Below are positions 35,059-47,420 of a DNA stretch of 64,000 bases, one piece after another. Within the stretch, counting starts at the first letter, position 1; each line of letters opens with the position of its first letter. The position numbers were made by a program, and so were the translations under genes. The notes below the pieces were generated by a model. The model was not told the origin of the DNA. It was given only the letters and a program-made list of their open reading frames with translations, and did no database searches. This stretch comes from Combretum micranthum (Eukaryota; Streptophyta; Magnoliopsida; Myrtales; Combretaceae), in contig JAMXBD010000361.1 in NCBI GenBank assembly GCA_024138025.1, positions 248,001 through 312,000 of the forward strand, in the 5' to 3' direction.

Positions 35059-37423
35059 ATGATGAATTTTAAAAAATTAATTAAAACATCAATTCAAACT
35101 CAAAAGAAAAGCGCATGGTTTAAAAAAAAAAAAAAAAACTAGCTTTAAGGAAAAAAATACTATATATTCTACCTTATAGCTTGATTTTATATAATTAAAT
35201 TCAATATTGAACAATTAAAGATAAGATGAGTGGAAAAAAAATGAGAGGCGAATAACTAAACTTAAGAAAAAGAAAAGAATAATTTCATTTGTTTTTCCCA
35301 TAACATATGTATGTCAATATTTTATCTTTGTTTTTCTTATAAACAATTAAAGGTAAAGATGGGAGAAAAACACATACCATTATTCATTAAGCACATTTTC
35401 TAAATATTTTCACATTTAGTTTTATTCCTACTATTAAGTGGTCAATAATGACATAGCCACACTATATATTAGTCTATTAGTTAGAGAATAGGACAATTTC
35501 TTTTATATGCTCTCATCATCCTTTTCATACTAGATAAACACAATAAAGCGTCTCTACACATACTCTATTTTGTAATATTTTTATATCTTTAATTATATGC
35601 TTGTATGGTTGTTGAACAGTTCCATATATATTTTCTGACAATTCATTCTTATGAACATTACACTTGCCTCCACGTATAAATTGTTTTTTTTTTTTTTTGA
35701 ACCCATGCCAGAAATCCTTTAATTTTTCTATTTTAAGCTTTAAGAAATTCTAATTGTATCAAAGTGAAAATTGATCGTAAAGTCACTGCACATGCAATGG
35801 TGGCATCCATAATTGCAGTTTAACAGAATTTCATAAATTGTCTATATCTCTTTCATCCGAACTCCATTTGACGTGATTCAAAATTCCTTAAAAAAAAAAG
35901 ATAAGAGAGAGATCTACAAGTTTTATGTTTTGATTTTGGAGAAATCCCAAATGGATTAGAGTTGAAAATTACAGTAAAGTTCTTCATAGTAGACATTTCA
36001 AGACAAACCATTTATAGCAGCTAAAGTTTTAGCTTTGCATGATTCCAACCAAGTCGTGACAAGTGCATTCAATTTCAACCCAAGTACCATCAAGCAACAT
36101 TGTAATTTGAATCCAAGCAAGACACATAGACATGCTACTCTAAAAGAGCCATATTTTGAACTTTGTAGAAACCAAATTGTAATAGAAATCAAATTGTATT
36201 ATATGGTCATAGTGTTGAAGAGAAGCAAGTCAATATAATAGAAGAAATATAGCTAAATTAGGGAGCATGAAAATTAGAGCAAGCCCCAAAAGCACTACAT
36301 GACTGCAGCAACCAATCCAAAATAATGCAATACAGGCAGCTACTCTAAGAAGGAAGATTTAAGACTGACACTCTCTACTATTCTACAAAGTTATTAGTGT
36401 TATAAGAATTAATATGAGTAAAGATATTTCTATTTGAACAATTCATGTGATACTTATTTATATGATGACAAGACAGTGATGGTTTATTAGATTATTCCTA
36501 CATCAAGTTCATGCTAAAACAAACATCAAGCATTTGACAAGAGATTTGCACACAAAAAAATGGGGGAAATGATGACCACAACATGCTGGCAAGATTATTC
36601 ACCCAGCAAAATCAAATGTAACTCACTATTTCATTGCAAACTCAAAGAGCACAGCTACGAAAACTACTAAAATCCAATAGAAATGTTCGAAAAAGTATAA
36701 ACAAAGATAAAAGAAGATAGAAAGAACACGACAATGTTATCAAAAGAGACTTATACTTGCAACTTTAAAAAAAATAAAAATAAAAATAAAACTAAAGCTT
36801 CACTACCTGTTAAGGAATCAAAGAACGATGTCAATAAATAAAAAGAAAGAGAGAGGGAGAGAGAACGAGAGAGAAAATGTTGAAGAGGTAAAGAAACTCT
36901 TGGATAGTCATTGATAACTCATGGATGGTTCTTCTTTAGTCTTCATTTGTCATTTCCTTCAATAACAACATAGTAGCTTGCTTCAATAGCACAGTTGGAA
37001 CAACTAAATGCTAGTCTCGTTACGAATTTCATAGCTTACTCTAATCACTAGAGTTTCGATAGGCCAAGTAGAGTATGTGGTGAGGTCAAGCAAAGCATAG
37101 TAGCAGCTGAGTATGGCTAGAGTGTTTTATCTCGACTCTCACAAGTTCTCTTTGTTAGCTTTCAAACACAACTACTTCTTAGTTATGGTTGCTACAATCT
37201 GAACTTCACAATCATTAGTTGAAAAAAATTGTTATTAAAACCACCTGCAACAACAACAACATATTGCTATAAAGAAATGGAGAATGAACTAAGAAAGAAG
37301 AAGCTAAATCAAATGTAATACATCATCTTAGTTACCAAAACTGATCAACTTGAACAAGACAAGAGGAACACTGGTACATTGTCATCTTCAAAAGACGATT
37401 CATCATGAAAAGAGTACAAATAG
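35059..37423. other. long unassigned non-coding stretch
   Basis: No reliable coding exon is seen on either strand. Around 35780-36000 the phrases tctttcatccgaactcca and gacgtgattcaaaattcc resemble the leader wording of giant gypsy LTRs (compare 51776-51810 on the opposite strand), so this may be decayed LTR sequence. A purine-rich (GA) tract lies at 36845-36880. Poly-A/T runs lie near 35119-35137 and 35685-35699. Confidence 0.4.
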
Positions 37424-38474
37424 TTAAAAAAAAGATGAAGAAAGAAGAAAGAGGAGGAAGAAGAAGGCATATCTAATTAGTGTAGAGAGGGAATGAGCAT
37501 GAAGGACATTGGTGTGTTGTTTTGTATTGTGGTAATGAGAATAATATATATATATATATATATATGTCAGTGTACTAATGACTATTAAGCTATGACACAT
37601 GGATTGTCGATGTCCTTTACTATACAAATGGACGGTGAAGATGGGATCCCATAGAAAAGGAAATAGAATTGTACCATGAATGTGTTGGTAAATGTGATTG
37701 CCCACAAAAGGGGTGTGAAAGCATAGGACTAAATTGAAAACATATGAGCTGGAGTAATATTGAAATTGATAAATTATGTGGGTTTCAATAATAGGCCTTA
37801 AAGTGAATTGAGCTTTTATTTAAATTAGTTAACCTACTAAGCTTTGTAAAGCATTATTGCTATATGAAAGGGAAATATGCCCATGCATAAATATTTATAA
37901 GGTATTAAAATTATGGCTAGGAAATGGCAAATGACAAAAATGTGAAGAAATATACTGAAGTTTCATCTAGCTACCATTACTATAGAAAAGGTAATCTCAT
38001 TAACTTGGAAAAATTTAGACAAGCGTGAGGCCAAAACCAGCAAGTTAAGTGTGATTGAAGCGTTTGTGAAATGAAAGGAAACCAGCTTGCTAAGAAGGAT
38101 CACCTATGTAAATTAGATATGAGGGATAAGTTAATACGCTTAAGGAAACTTGCCCATCGAAGGAGGTATGTTAACGTATTACTGTCTCAAAAGCAATACA
38201 AATGTTTATCCAAAATGATTTATGTGGCAAGATAATATCACAAGGGTGTACCCTAAGAAATTTTAATCGTTTGGTAAGCATTGAACTAGACTTTTACATC
38301 ACAAACTGTTAAGAAATGAAGATGCCAAGGAGCAGTGTAATTAGTTCGTAACACACACATGCTAAGCAAGACTTTGGACATTTGAAAGGCTTAATTAATA
38401 CCCAAATCCCTCCAATACAAGCCGAAGGACTTTGGTTAGGGGAAAAATGTAGATTATTAAATTTGATTCAAAAG
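37424..38474. other. unassigned stretch with (TA)n tract
   Basis: A (TA)n microsatellite lies at 37544-37565. A minus-strand open frame of 93 codons at 37424-37705 spans the microsatellite and a Phe/Ser-rich tail; I do not regard it as a gene. The plus-strand phrase near 38090-38220 is Lys/Leu-rich over some 50 codons without a recognised domain. Confidence 0.35.
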
Positions 38475-38830
38475 GCTTTAAACCTAATTTTAATTTAGAT
38501 TTAGCTCTTTAGGCTAAAGTAATAGAGTTAGAGAGTTAAGCCTAACTATTTAGGATGATCAACGGAGATTTGGTATAGTACATTAGAAGTAGAGTATGTT
38601 ATAATTGGCTTAACCGATTCCAACTTTTCTCAAATTGGCTCACACATTACAAATAATGGTCCTAGGTCTATAAGGAAGCCTACTTTGAGATATGTTGGAA
38701 TTGATACCCTATTCTAAGCCTATATTGCCAAATCTTCCTTGATAATCCCAAATGATTGGGTTTAACCCTCTAAACTGTGTCACTTTAGCCTAAAAGTTAA
38801 ATCAAATTAAAATTATAATTTTACTTCTGT
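38475..38830. repeat. foldback element, about 95-bp inverted arms
   Basis: The left arm, 38475-38570 (containing ctctttaggctaaagtaat), is the near complement of the right arm, 38740-38828 (containing gtgtcactttagcctaaaag). The central loop is about 170 bases. It sits exactly where the SIRE-like protease region stops being readable, consistent with insertion into that element. Confidence 0.65.
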
Positions 38831-38839
38831 TGTCATCTC

Positions 38840-40872
38840 TAAATTTTGCATATGCTATTTCTTTCCACACTATGCTAGTTAACAAAGACGAATCTCTTGT
38901 CATATAGCCTGAGCACCCAACATCCAAATACTGAGTTCCTTTTATATTTGTTCCTTTGTCTTGCAATTATACACAAAAAGGTGACTAAACCTTTTTAGTA
39001 ACCCAAACAAGCTTGGGTCTTTAATAAGTCAAGCTCGTCTTTTCTTGTTTCTTAACTTGATGTGTATTGAGCTTGTTTCTTTTGTAAAAACAATACTTTT
39101 CTACGTGGCCAATTTTATTGCAAAAGAAACACATATAAAAGGATGAATTATACCTTTGATTTACCAGAAATAGGTGATTTAGTCTCAGGCACCACTTATT
39201 GTATCCAGACTTGCAGTCTCTGTTATATCCACTGAATGGATACTTATGTCGCTGAGGGTACCTTCTAATGTATCATATGTTGTTACTGTTCATGCTCTTT
39301 TTAATAGATTCCTTATTTTTAGTAGATTTAACATTCACAAATTTACTTCCTTTTACAAAAACATTCTTTTTCTTAGCATTAGATGAGCTATCATATATAT
39401 TTAAGTCCATGTTTAACACTTGTAGGTCTTTGACCACTTATGAGCATATTTAATTTTTTGTCACTTTTATTAAATTTATCGAAGGTATTTTTTATTGATT
39501 GTGATGGATTTTCTATTCTTACTTTTAGATCTTTAATTTCATCCTTCAAAACACCATTTTCTTTTGTAAGACCTTAGAATTAGCATGCATCTTCCCATTA
39601 TCATTCTTTAAGATATCATTTTCATAGCTAGTAGTTTGTTTGTTTAGCTTAAGACATCCTTTTCATTTTTCAAAGCTTTATTTTCTACATCTAGCTTAGA
39701 TATCTTCCTATCAGCCTTTATAAAAGCCTTTAGTAACTTTTTCATCTCAGCATACATTTCATTATCAGACATATTAGCTTCAAATTTGTAGTTTACCTTA
39801 GATGTAGCCATCAAATATAGATTAGCTTCCTCCTCATCTTCACTTGCAACCTCTGAGTCACCTTCTGACTCGTCCAGGTCACTCCAAGTTGTCATCATTA
39901 CTCAACTTTTCTTCTTAAATTTTTCCATCTTTTTTATCAAAATTAGGCACTCATATCTCATGTGTCCAGGTTTCTTGCATTGATAGCATGTGATCTCCTT
40001 CTTTTCTTTATTTTCCTTCTTTTCCTTGCATTATATTTGCCATATTCACTTAACTTTTTAAATTTCTTACCTTTCTTTTTCTTCATTAGGATATTAAGTC
40101 TTCTTGCAAGCATGCTCATACTCTCATCATCATCGTTGTTCTCATCAAAGTCGGATTCTTCAAAGGCTACTTTTTTTGCCTTAAACATTATTGCTTTTGT
40201 GTTATTATCAAGTTCTTTAGTTGTGTTGAGATGAGACTCATATGCCATTAGTTTCTCCCTCGATTGGCTAACTGTGAGCTTGTTTAGGTCTTGTGCCTCT
40301 TCTATAGCTGTCTTCTTAACATCCCATGGCTTTGGCAATATCTGCAGTATTTTCCAAACAAGTTTAGGATCTTTCATTTTTTTTTTTCCAAGAGATGTTA
40401 CTTCATTAGTTATAGCAGTAAAATGATTAAATGCATCATCAATTTTCTCATCAAGTTTAATTTTAAATAATTTATATCTTTGCAGTAAAGTATTGATTTT
40501 TGTTTCTTTAGTAGTATCCATTCCTTCATATATTTCAGACAATGTATCCCATATTCTTTAGTTGTATCATATGAAGAAGCCAAGTAAAATTCAGATGATG
40601 CTACTATAATGAGTAATAGATTTTTAACCTTGTTATTTTTCTCTATAAGCTTCAGTTCATCCTCTGTAAACACATCATCATCAGTCCCTATCACTTGATT
40701 ATCTTCAAATGCAATTACCTATCATAAACCATAGTCATTAGTCTTAGTATAAGTGGACATGTGCATTTTCCAATACAAGTAATTTTTGCCATCAAAGTAT
40801 AGAGCTCGGTTGATTGCAATGTTATTCTCAGCATTATGAAGTGGATCACTCAATTAAGTAAAAGAGACTTAC
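38840..40872 (-). pseudogene. SIRE/Maximus-like copia gag and protease start, broken
   Basis: On the minus strand the frame opens near 40850 with NAENNIAINRALYFDGKNYL and YWKMHMSTYTKTNDYG, then two stops, FTEDELKLIEKN, and after a lost base near 40550 DTLSEIYEGMD through SQSREKLMAYESHL. A first zinc knuckle, CYQCKKPGHMRYEC, lies near 39944-39985, out of frame with the stretch before it. An acidic region follows (SDLDESEGDSEVASEDEEE), then a coiled-coil segment. A second knuckle, CFFCNKIGHVEKYC, is near 39092-39133. The protease-type YLDVGCSGYMT near 38888-38932 has Val where Ser is usual (DSG). The rest of pol is absent. The gag length and double knuckle fit the SIRE/Maximus lineage. Confidence 0.85.
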
Positions 40873-40884
40873 TTTGATACCAAT
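40873..40884 (-). other. primer-binding site, initiator Met tRNA type
   Basis: The minus strand reads ttggtatcaaag directly after the LTR edge, matching the tggtatcagag start of the common plant retroelement site with one change. It fixes the 5' LTR to the right. Confidence 0.75.
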
Positions 40885-40886
40885 TT

Positions 40887-42501
40887 TGGTCCTAAAAGAG
40901 TAACCAAGATGGGGGGATTATATTATTATTTTTTTTTTTTTTTGCCAGTGTGGGATGAATTGGTTACTAACAATTTTTAAAAATTTTCTTTTTAAAAAAT
41001 TTCACAACCCTAATTAAAATAAGAGAGAGTAAGGGAAGAAGAAATTGTGCAAGTATTTATAGAGGTTTTGCCTTGTGCATCAAACCTCTCTTCCATCTCC
41101 AAGCCAAGGACCCGATATATTCCATTATATCCAATCAAAATCAATATTACAAATGGTGTCCTCAATTCACTCTGTTAGACTTCATGCTAACACTAAGCTA
41201 TATCTGATCACAACATCTATTTGTAATCTAACTCTTACAAAGTAATCAAAAGAAAAGTAAGGAATAAAAGGTAATAGATCCTCTCAAGGTTTGGCTCAAG
41301 AAATGAGTGAAATGAAAGTACCAGTATTTAGCACAAAAAGAACAAGCTAAAGTATGATCGCAGATTCACTGTTTGTATGAGAGCTTCTTCATGTGTGTCT
41401 GTTTGGATTGTCTGTTTTTCATCTGTATCTGTATCTTTTTTAAAATGATATGTGTAAATTTATCCGATTTGCATCTAAATTTTATCTATATTTATTCTAT
41501 TTGATCTTTTGATGAGAACTGTCAATTTTTTTTTATCTATATCTATTTCTTGATAAATAATTGGTTAGAAAAAAGTTTGAAAAAGTGTCTGTATCTGTCG
41601 GAAAAAAGCCAAAACAAACAGACCCTAATTTTTGAACTCTACTGGTTTATATCATGTCTTTCAACGGCTAGAAGTGGATATGAGACATATGTGCTTACTG
41701 TTTAAAGATAGGATTGATTCTTAATTTGTGGTGCCTACTGGAGATCACATCTTTTATCTGTCTCTTAGTACAATTTAAATTTTAATCCTTAGCTTGCTGC
41801 TGGCTTCTTTTGTTGATATCATTTCAAAAGTTTGTTGAGAATATCTTGATAAAAACTGCTTTTGTTATGCTTCTTTTAAAATATCTCCATATCTCTATAA
41901 AATAATAGTGTACCTAACTTCCCTTTATTTTAAAACTTTGAACTCCTTCTGTTGTTAAGTCACGACCTTGGTACTTCATAGATAACCATCTTTAATAGAG
42001 CAAACTTCGCTTAACATATTTGAAACAAATTTTAAGCTTGATTTTAGAAACTTTAACTTGTTGTCAAGAAAAAAAAAATTAATTCTTCAAGGACGTTTAA
42101 TCTTATATAACTTCAAATCTCCTTGGTATATCAACCAACTTTGTGGAACATTTTGAATGCATTACCCAAATACATTCAACTTTGGATCTAGGCCTTCAAA
42201 TTAATGAAAGAATTGAGTATAAACTTGATCTGCAATTTTTTTATCAAATTCATCGTATAGCAAGTTTACCCTTTGAGTCAGTCTCTAAGTGTTATAGACT
42301 TCTTGACATCTAGAAAGTCTCTGAGTTACCCTCTGAGTCAAATCTCTCTTTAGTGAACTTCTCCTGAAAATTTAATTGATCAATTTAGTATTCTCATATA
42401 TTTTACACTTTAAAGTTGCACACTTAATAATTTTTGTAGGCATCTTTAATCTTTTTGTTATCATCAAAACTAATAATGAGAGAATCTAACAGATTCCAAC
42501 A
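40887..42501 (-). repeat. SIRE-like copia 5' LTR (1.6 kb)
   Basis: Read on the minus strand it starts TGTTGGAATCTGTTAGATTC (42501) and ends ...ttaggacca (40887), just before the primer-binding site. The matching 3' LTR is not in the window, consistent with truncation of this element on its left. A small inverted-repeat element (41390-41632) lies inside it. Confidence 0.75.
41390..41632. repeat. short inverted-repeat element (MITE family M, copy 2)
   Basis: The left end, tgtgtctgtttggattgtct, and the right end, whose complement reads agggtctgtttgttttggc, form imperfect terminal repeats. The interior repeats ctgtatctgtatc and tttatctatat words. It is nested in the SIRE-like LTR. Confidence 0.6.
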
Positions 42502-43650
42502 TGGAGAATATTATGATTTAACTCAATCAAATGTTATCTTCAATGGATAATTATAAGATTGTGATTAGGCATAATGTGAATCATGTAGAGGGAGATCATT
42601 GATTAAGATGGGATTTATCCCTATCATTATTAGAAAGATATCTCTAGGCCCCTCGATAAGTGAGACTGAGAAATGCATAGTCATGCTCAAATTAATTGAT
42701 GATATGATCAACGTCATTTGTTTTATCAGTCTACTTGGAGATCAAGAAATGATAAGGTTAAACAATATAAGGGTGATACTATCTATGTCTTATGTATAAT
42801 CTAAATATTATGTGATAAAAGGATCATGACATAAGTTATGGATCAAGTAAATTCAGATTGTCGATCTTTAACTAATTTGGGTACACATAATGTCTTGCTA
42901 GAGGCCACTTATATCTCGTAGGCCAGAAAAGTGTTTTGGGTCTACTGCCAACATTAAGTGAACTCACAGGATCGCATATAAAGATTGAACTAAATGGGTC
43001 ATGGGTCTAATTTAAAATAAGTCCAACAAAAATTTCCTAATTATTTATTAATCTTAAGGAGTTGATAATAATAAATAATAATTTTCTTCATTTGGAAAAG
43101 AAAACTTCTAATAAAGGTATCTTCTTTTAGAATGGGTTAAAAAAAAAAAAAGGCAATTTCACCAAGAAGTACTTCCCTAGGAAGTAACCTCTTTTAAAGA
43201 AGAAGTTACAAAAGGAGGTAACTTTTTCAAGAAGTACTTCCCAAGGAAGTAACCTCTTGAAGAGGCTAACTCCATCTATATATATAAGTGGTCTCTTATG
43301 AAGAAAAGGGATTTTTCTTTCTTGACACCAAAAAAGGTTGGACAAAACATAAGAGATAGTGTGAGGAAATTTCTTTAGTAATCTAGAATGATTCTAGAGA
43401 GTGCTAGCACACCAATATCCATCGCCAACATGCTCCTTTGTACGGATATTGGTAGAGGGTGTTCATGATTTCGCACCACCTATAGATCCGCATCATCAAC
43501 GCAATAAAATTCACAAAAGGTAAAATACTAATCCCCATCTCCTTCTGCTTGATGAACCACATGGATCCATTCATATTTTAAGGATTCTATTTCAAAAAAA
43601 AAAAAAAAATCTACTACTTGATCTTAGTGTTTAATCCCAAAAACCCAACA
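42502..43650 (+). repeat. second copia-type LTR, plus orientation
   Basis: It starts tggagaatattatg directly against the SIRE LTR edge and closes with taatcccaaaaacccaaca near 43650. A TATA box, tatatataagtgg, lies near 43277, followed by tcttatgaagaaaaggg and a leader with gatattggtagagggtgttc. The phrase caagaagtacttccc-aaggaagtaacctctt occurs twice (about 43162 and 43230). The flanks share ccaaca (42496-42501 and 43645-43650), but the exact right edge is uncertain, so the duplication is not proved. Confidence 0.6.
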
Positions 43651-43856
43651 AAAACTACACAATCAAACCCATAATTTTCTTATGTTAAATTGCCAAACAT
43701 TAAATTTAAAACCAATATAGATTAAATTTAGCTTAGATAGATTTTCATACATTATATTTTAAAATGAATCCATGTTAATAAGGCAACATAGGCAAATTAA
43801 AATGATCTGACACCAATCCTACAATTAATTTGCATAAACAAATGTGAAACTTTACA

Positions 43857-44396
43857 ATGTGGAAACAAACACATGTTTTCATATGCTCCATTGACTCACC
43901 AGTGACTCACTACATTCGCATGAAGACAAAAGCCAAACGGTTTCATACGCTCCATCGACTCACTAGATGCACTATCTACACTAAACCCCAACCACGGGGA
44001 ACTAACACCGGACACGCGGATAACTTTCCCAAAACTAAGGAGCTTGACCGAAACTCACACCTAACCACCAATCAAGTCAACTTAGCCACCATTCATCTTG
44101 ACCAAACCATCTCCAAAACAACTAAGCCGTACAACTTGAACTCAACAACTAAATATATTAAGTTAACTCACCGAACCTCGGCATTCATTGAACTCAACAC
44201 ACCATCTATCCTCTTCCAGACAACACCATTGAGTCAACTTAAAGCTGCCACCAAACATCAAAGCCCAATCACAACCTCACTTTCAACCTCTATCACGAAC
44301 CAAACCCACAACTCAACCCATTACTCAACTAACCTAGTTGACTTAAATCCCATCAGACGATCATTGACCATCGCTTGTCCACCGAAAATGAAATAG
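43857..44396 (+). other. 179-codon open frame, no recognised domain
   Basis: The longest apparently uninterrupted plus-strand frame outside the transposon ORFs. The product is rich in Thr, Asn, Ser and Leu, with no signal peptide, membrane segment or motif. Near its start the DNA repeats a phrase (catatgctccattgactcac at 43878, catacgctccatcgactcac at 43945), and much of the rest is built of caactcaac/aaccaaccc-like words. The stop-poor composition explains the length better than selection does. I do not claim a gene. Confidence 0.2.
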
Positions 44397-45175
44397 AAAC
44401 CCAATTAACACGAAAGGTTTCCACTTTCCAAACTCATTTTTGTTTGTCTCTCTCCATTTTAAGCATTTTCACTTTTTAGTCTTTTTTTTAGAGCAATGCA
44501 ATGTAACCCAAATAACCCGGCCAGGTCAACTAAATCGTGGTTGAACCAATTAGGTCATCTGGGTCTGGCAGGTTCAACCTAAAAATGGTCCATTTACTAG
44601 AACTAGCCCTATAATCATCCTAATTTTACATAATCCAATTATAATAATTATTGAAAATAAAATGGACATCATAAAAGAACTATAATAAAAATATCAAAAA
44701 TCACTTCAAATTTTTCGCGATTTAAATTTTAAGAACAAACAAATTAGAATAAAGAATCCTTATCAATAAGACTTTAAAAATACATAATGTTCAACATAAA
44801 GTAAATAAAAGAATAAAGAAAACTATTTAATATTTAAGAACCCAAGTTTTAATATTCGAAACATGTCAATACCTTTAAGTTATATAATTTTGAGTCTATA
44901 GAAACTAAAATTATGATCTAACGAAGTAACTTATAATTAGTAAAAAGAACTAAGTAACAAATATAAAATGAATATTAAATTTTTAATCTAATAAAAACTT
45001 TAGAATAAATCTATAAACAGTAATGAATTCATATGTAATTTCCAACCCTATAAATTTATAATAAAGTCAAATTAAGGACAATATAATTATTAATTTATCA
45101 AAATACCACCAAATAAAACTTTTAAACAGATAAAATATAATTTACGATAGCAGGTATAAAAGCTGAAAAGTAAAA

Positions 45176-45810
45176 GCCTTAAACTAAAGATTCTATTTAT
45201 ACTATAGTATTTAGAATATTTAATATCGATAATATATAAATTTTTATCCAAAAATATTGTCGAATCAATATTTATCATGCGTGTCATTTAGACCCGCAAA
45301 ATTAATTTTTTGCATAAGTTCATGCCCACGCCTTATCTAGTTGTTGGTTAGAAATCATCATCTTCTTTTTGTTTTTGTATTTCCATTCATCCCATCTTCC
45401 TTACATTTTCTTTTTCTTTTCCGTTTTCTCTTTTCTTCTTTTGGATTCTTCTCTGTACGTAACAACCATACACACAATAACACACATGCACATATCTTTA
45501 ATAGAAATTTTATATATACCATAGCGTTCAGAATATTTAATACCAATAATATGTAAATTTTCATTTAAAAATATTATCGAATCAGTATTTATCATACATG
45601 TCACTTGGACTCACAAAATTGACTTTTTTCATAAGTTCATATTTTTCACCACTGGTTACATAGTTGTTGATTATAAATTTATCATCTTCTCTTTGGTTTT
45701 GTATTTCCATTTATCTTATCTCCATTACATTTTTTTTTTTATTTTCTTTTCATGTCTCTCCTTCCTTTCATTTTGAATTCTCCCTGTACATAAACAAAAC
45801 ATACACAAAC
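45176..45810. repeat. direct tandem duplication, 317-bp period
   Basis: agaatatttaat occurs at 45213 and 45530, and the match extends on both sides: tatcgaatca, gtcactt..gac, cataagttcat, ttttgtatttccatt, ctctgtacgtaa/ccctgtacataa. The two copies differ by scattered substitutions, so the duplication is old. Confidence 0.8.
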
Positions 45811-46176
45811 ACATGTGTTAACTAAAAGCTTTAAATAAATTTTTGGGTACAAAACTTTTAAATAATTATCATATTTGTACCGTTTAACTTAATAAACTAC
45901 CCTAAAATTAAGATAATTAATTAATTAAATAATATTATATTATTTTTCCCTTCTTTTTCAGTGCAATTGGGCATGGAATTACAGTTGAGATTTCATAGAC
46001 TTTCCCCAGTCGAAAACTTCATGCAATTTGCTCCAATAATAAACATTGAAGTCAAACATTTCAAAATCCAAAGCTAATCAAATTTGGCCAAATGGACAAC
46101 TCAATAAATGCAAAGGAGAATCATGCATGCAAGAGCAATTTCGAAGGAAATGGTTGAGCTACTGCTTCCTTCCTTC

Positions 46177-46485
46177 TATAAATATAACTCTATCATGAAC
46201 AAAACAACAAGACAAATTAAAACTACATCATAACAGCTAACAAACCCATCAACAACAAACTCCAAAATTCGTACCAAACAAACCAACACATAAGCAACAA
46301 ATTCAAATCCAACCCAACTTCCATTAACAAACTTCTAAGCTTGGAAAACAAGAATTTAAGGTAAGTTGGATTCGTTTTTGGATAAAATAATTATTAAACA
46401 TTGTTCTAAATAATGTTTCTTATTATCCTAGGTTTGAAACTAGTGTGAGAAAAGGAGTTAGAACACCCAAACTCGAATCAACAAG
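46177..46485 (+). promoter_or_regulatory. LTR promoter, leader and two intron-like junctions
   Basis: After the TATA box the sequence becomes A/C-rich (caacaacaaac), as in plant leaders. It then gives tttaag/gtaagttgg at 46361, a short AT-rich stretch ending tatcctag/gtttgaaac (46431/46432), and acaag/gtaaaa at 46486. A 71-base intron and a second donor can be read. No start codon with a long frame follows. Confidence 0.45.
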
Positions 46486-46844
46486 GTAAAATTCTCAAAA
46501 ACCTTAGTTACACTATTTAAATTCGAAAAACAAGGATTAAGAACATGTTGGAATGTTATGTGTTGATATATGTGTGTGTATAACATGTATAAACACTTAA
46601 AAACATATTAGAATCAAATTTGAACGTGGAAAAATATCAAAATCGGATCAAATCCCGTGAAGAAGACGATGAACAGTAGTTTTCTTAAAGAGTATGAGTG
46701 GCACACGGAGCCATGTACACGTCGTGTACCTCTCGGCTTCAATTCTGAGTTTGAAACCCAGAAGAGCACAGCTGGTACACGGCCGTGTATCCAGCAGTAT
46801 TCCTCTCGAAAATCCAAAAAATATAAAAATAAATTAAATCAAAT

Positions 46845-46850
46845 TCTTTA

Positions 46851-46882
<32 letters not shown>

Positions 46883-47420
46883 TATTATTATTATTATGAC
46901 GAATATTATAATTATTTTTATTACTATTATTATTATGGTGGTATTATTATTGTTATTGTTATATTACTACTAGTAATATGAGTATTATTTTATTATTAAT
47001 ATTACTACTATAAAAACTTATTATTAATATTATTCTCATTATTATGATTATATTGTTTTTAATGTTGTTAATGTTATTATCATTAATATTATTATTATTA
47101 CTACTATTATTATTATTATCAATAATGATATGATTATTATTACTATTATTATTAGTGATATTATTATTATTATCTTTCTAATGATTTTTATTATTATCAT
47201 TATAATTCATAATATTATTATAAGTATTACTCTTAATAATATTATTACTATTATAATTATTACTAGTATTATTATTATTGTGATATGCAATACTACTATT
47301 GTTGTCATTTAAATTACTATTATTTTATTTAAGTTATTATGAAAAATAATATTAGTATTAATAGTAGATTTCTTTATAATCATTACTATTAATATTACTA
47401 ACATTATTACCATTATTATT
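46845..47420. repeat. degenerate (TTA/ATT)n microsatellite field
   Basis: Almost 600 bases are built only of att, tta, tat and tac-like triplets, starting with near-perfect (ATT)n at 46853-46896. Open frames inside encode poly-Ile/Leu and are not genes. An (AAAT)n tract follows at about 47580-47604. Confidence 0.85.

Noticed and set aside
42599..42799. Plus-strand 66-codon open frame in the copia LTR
   Set aside because: It lies inside LTR sequence shared by retroelement style and has no domain.
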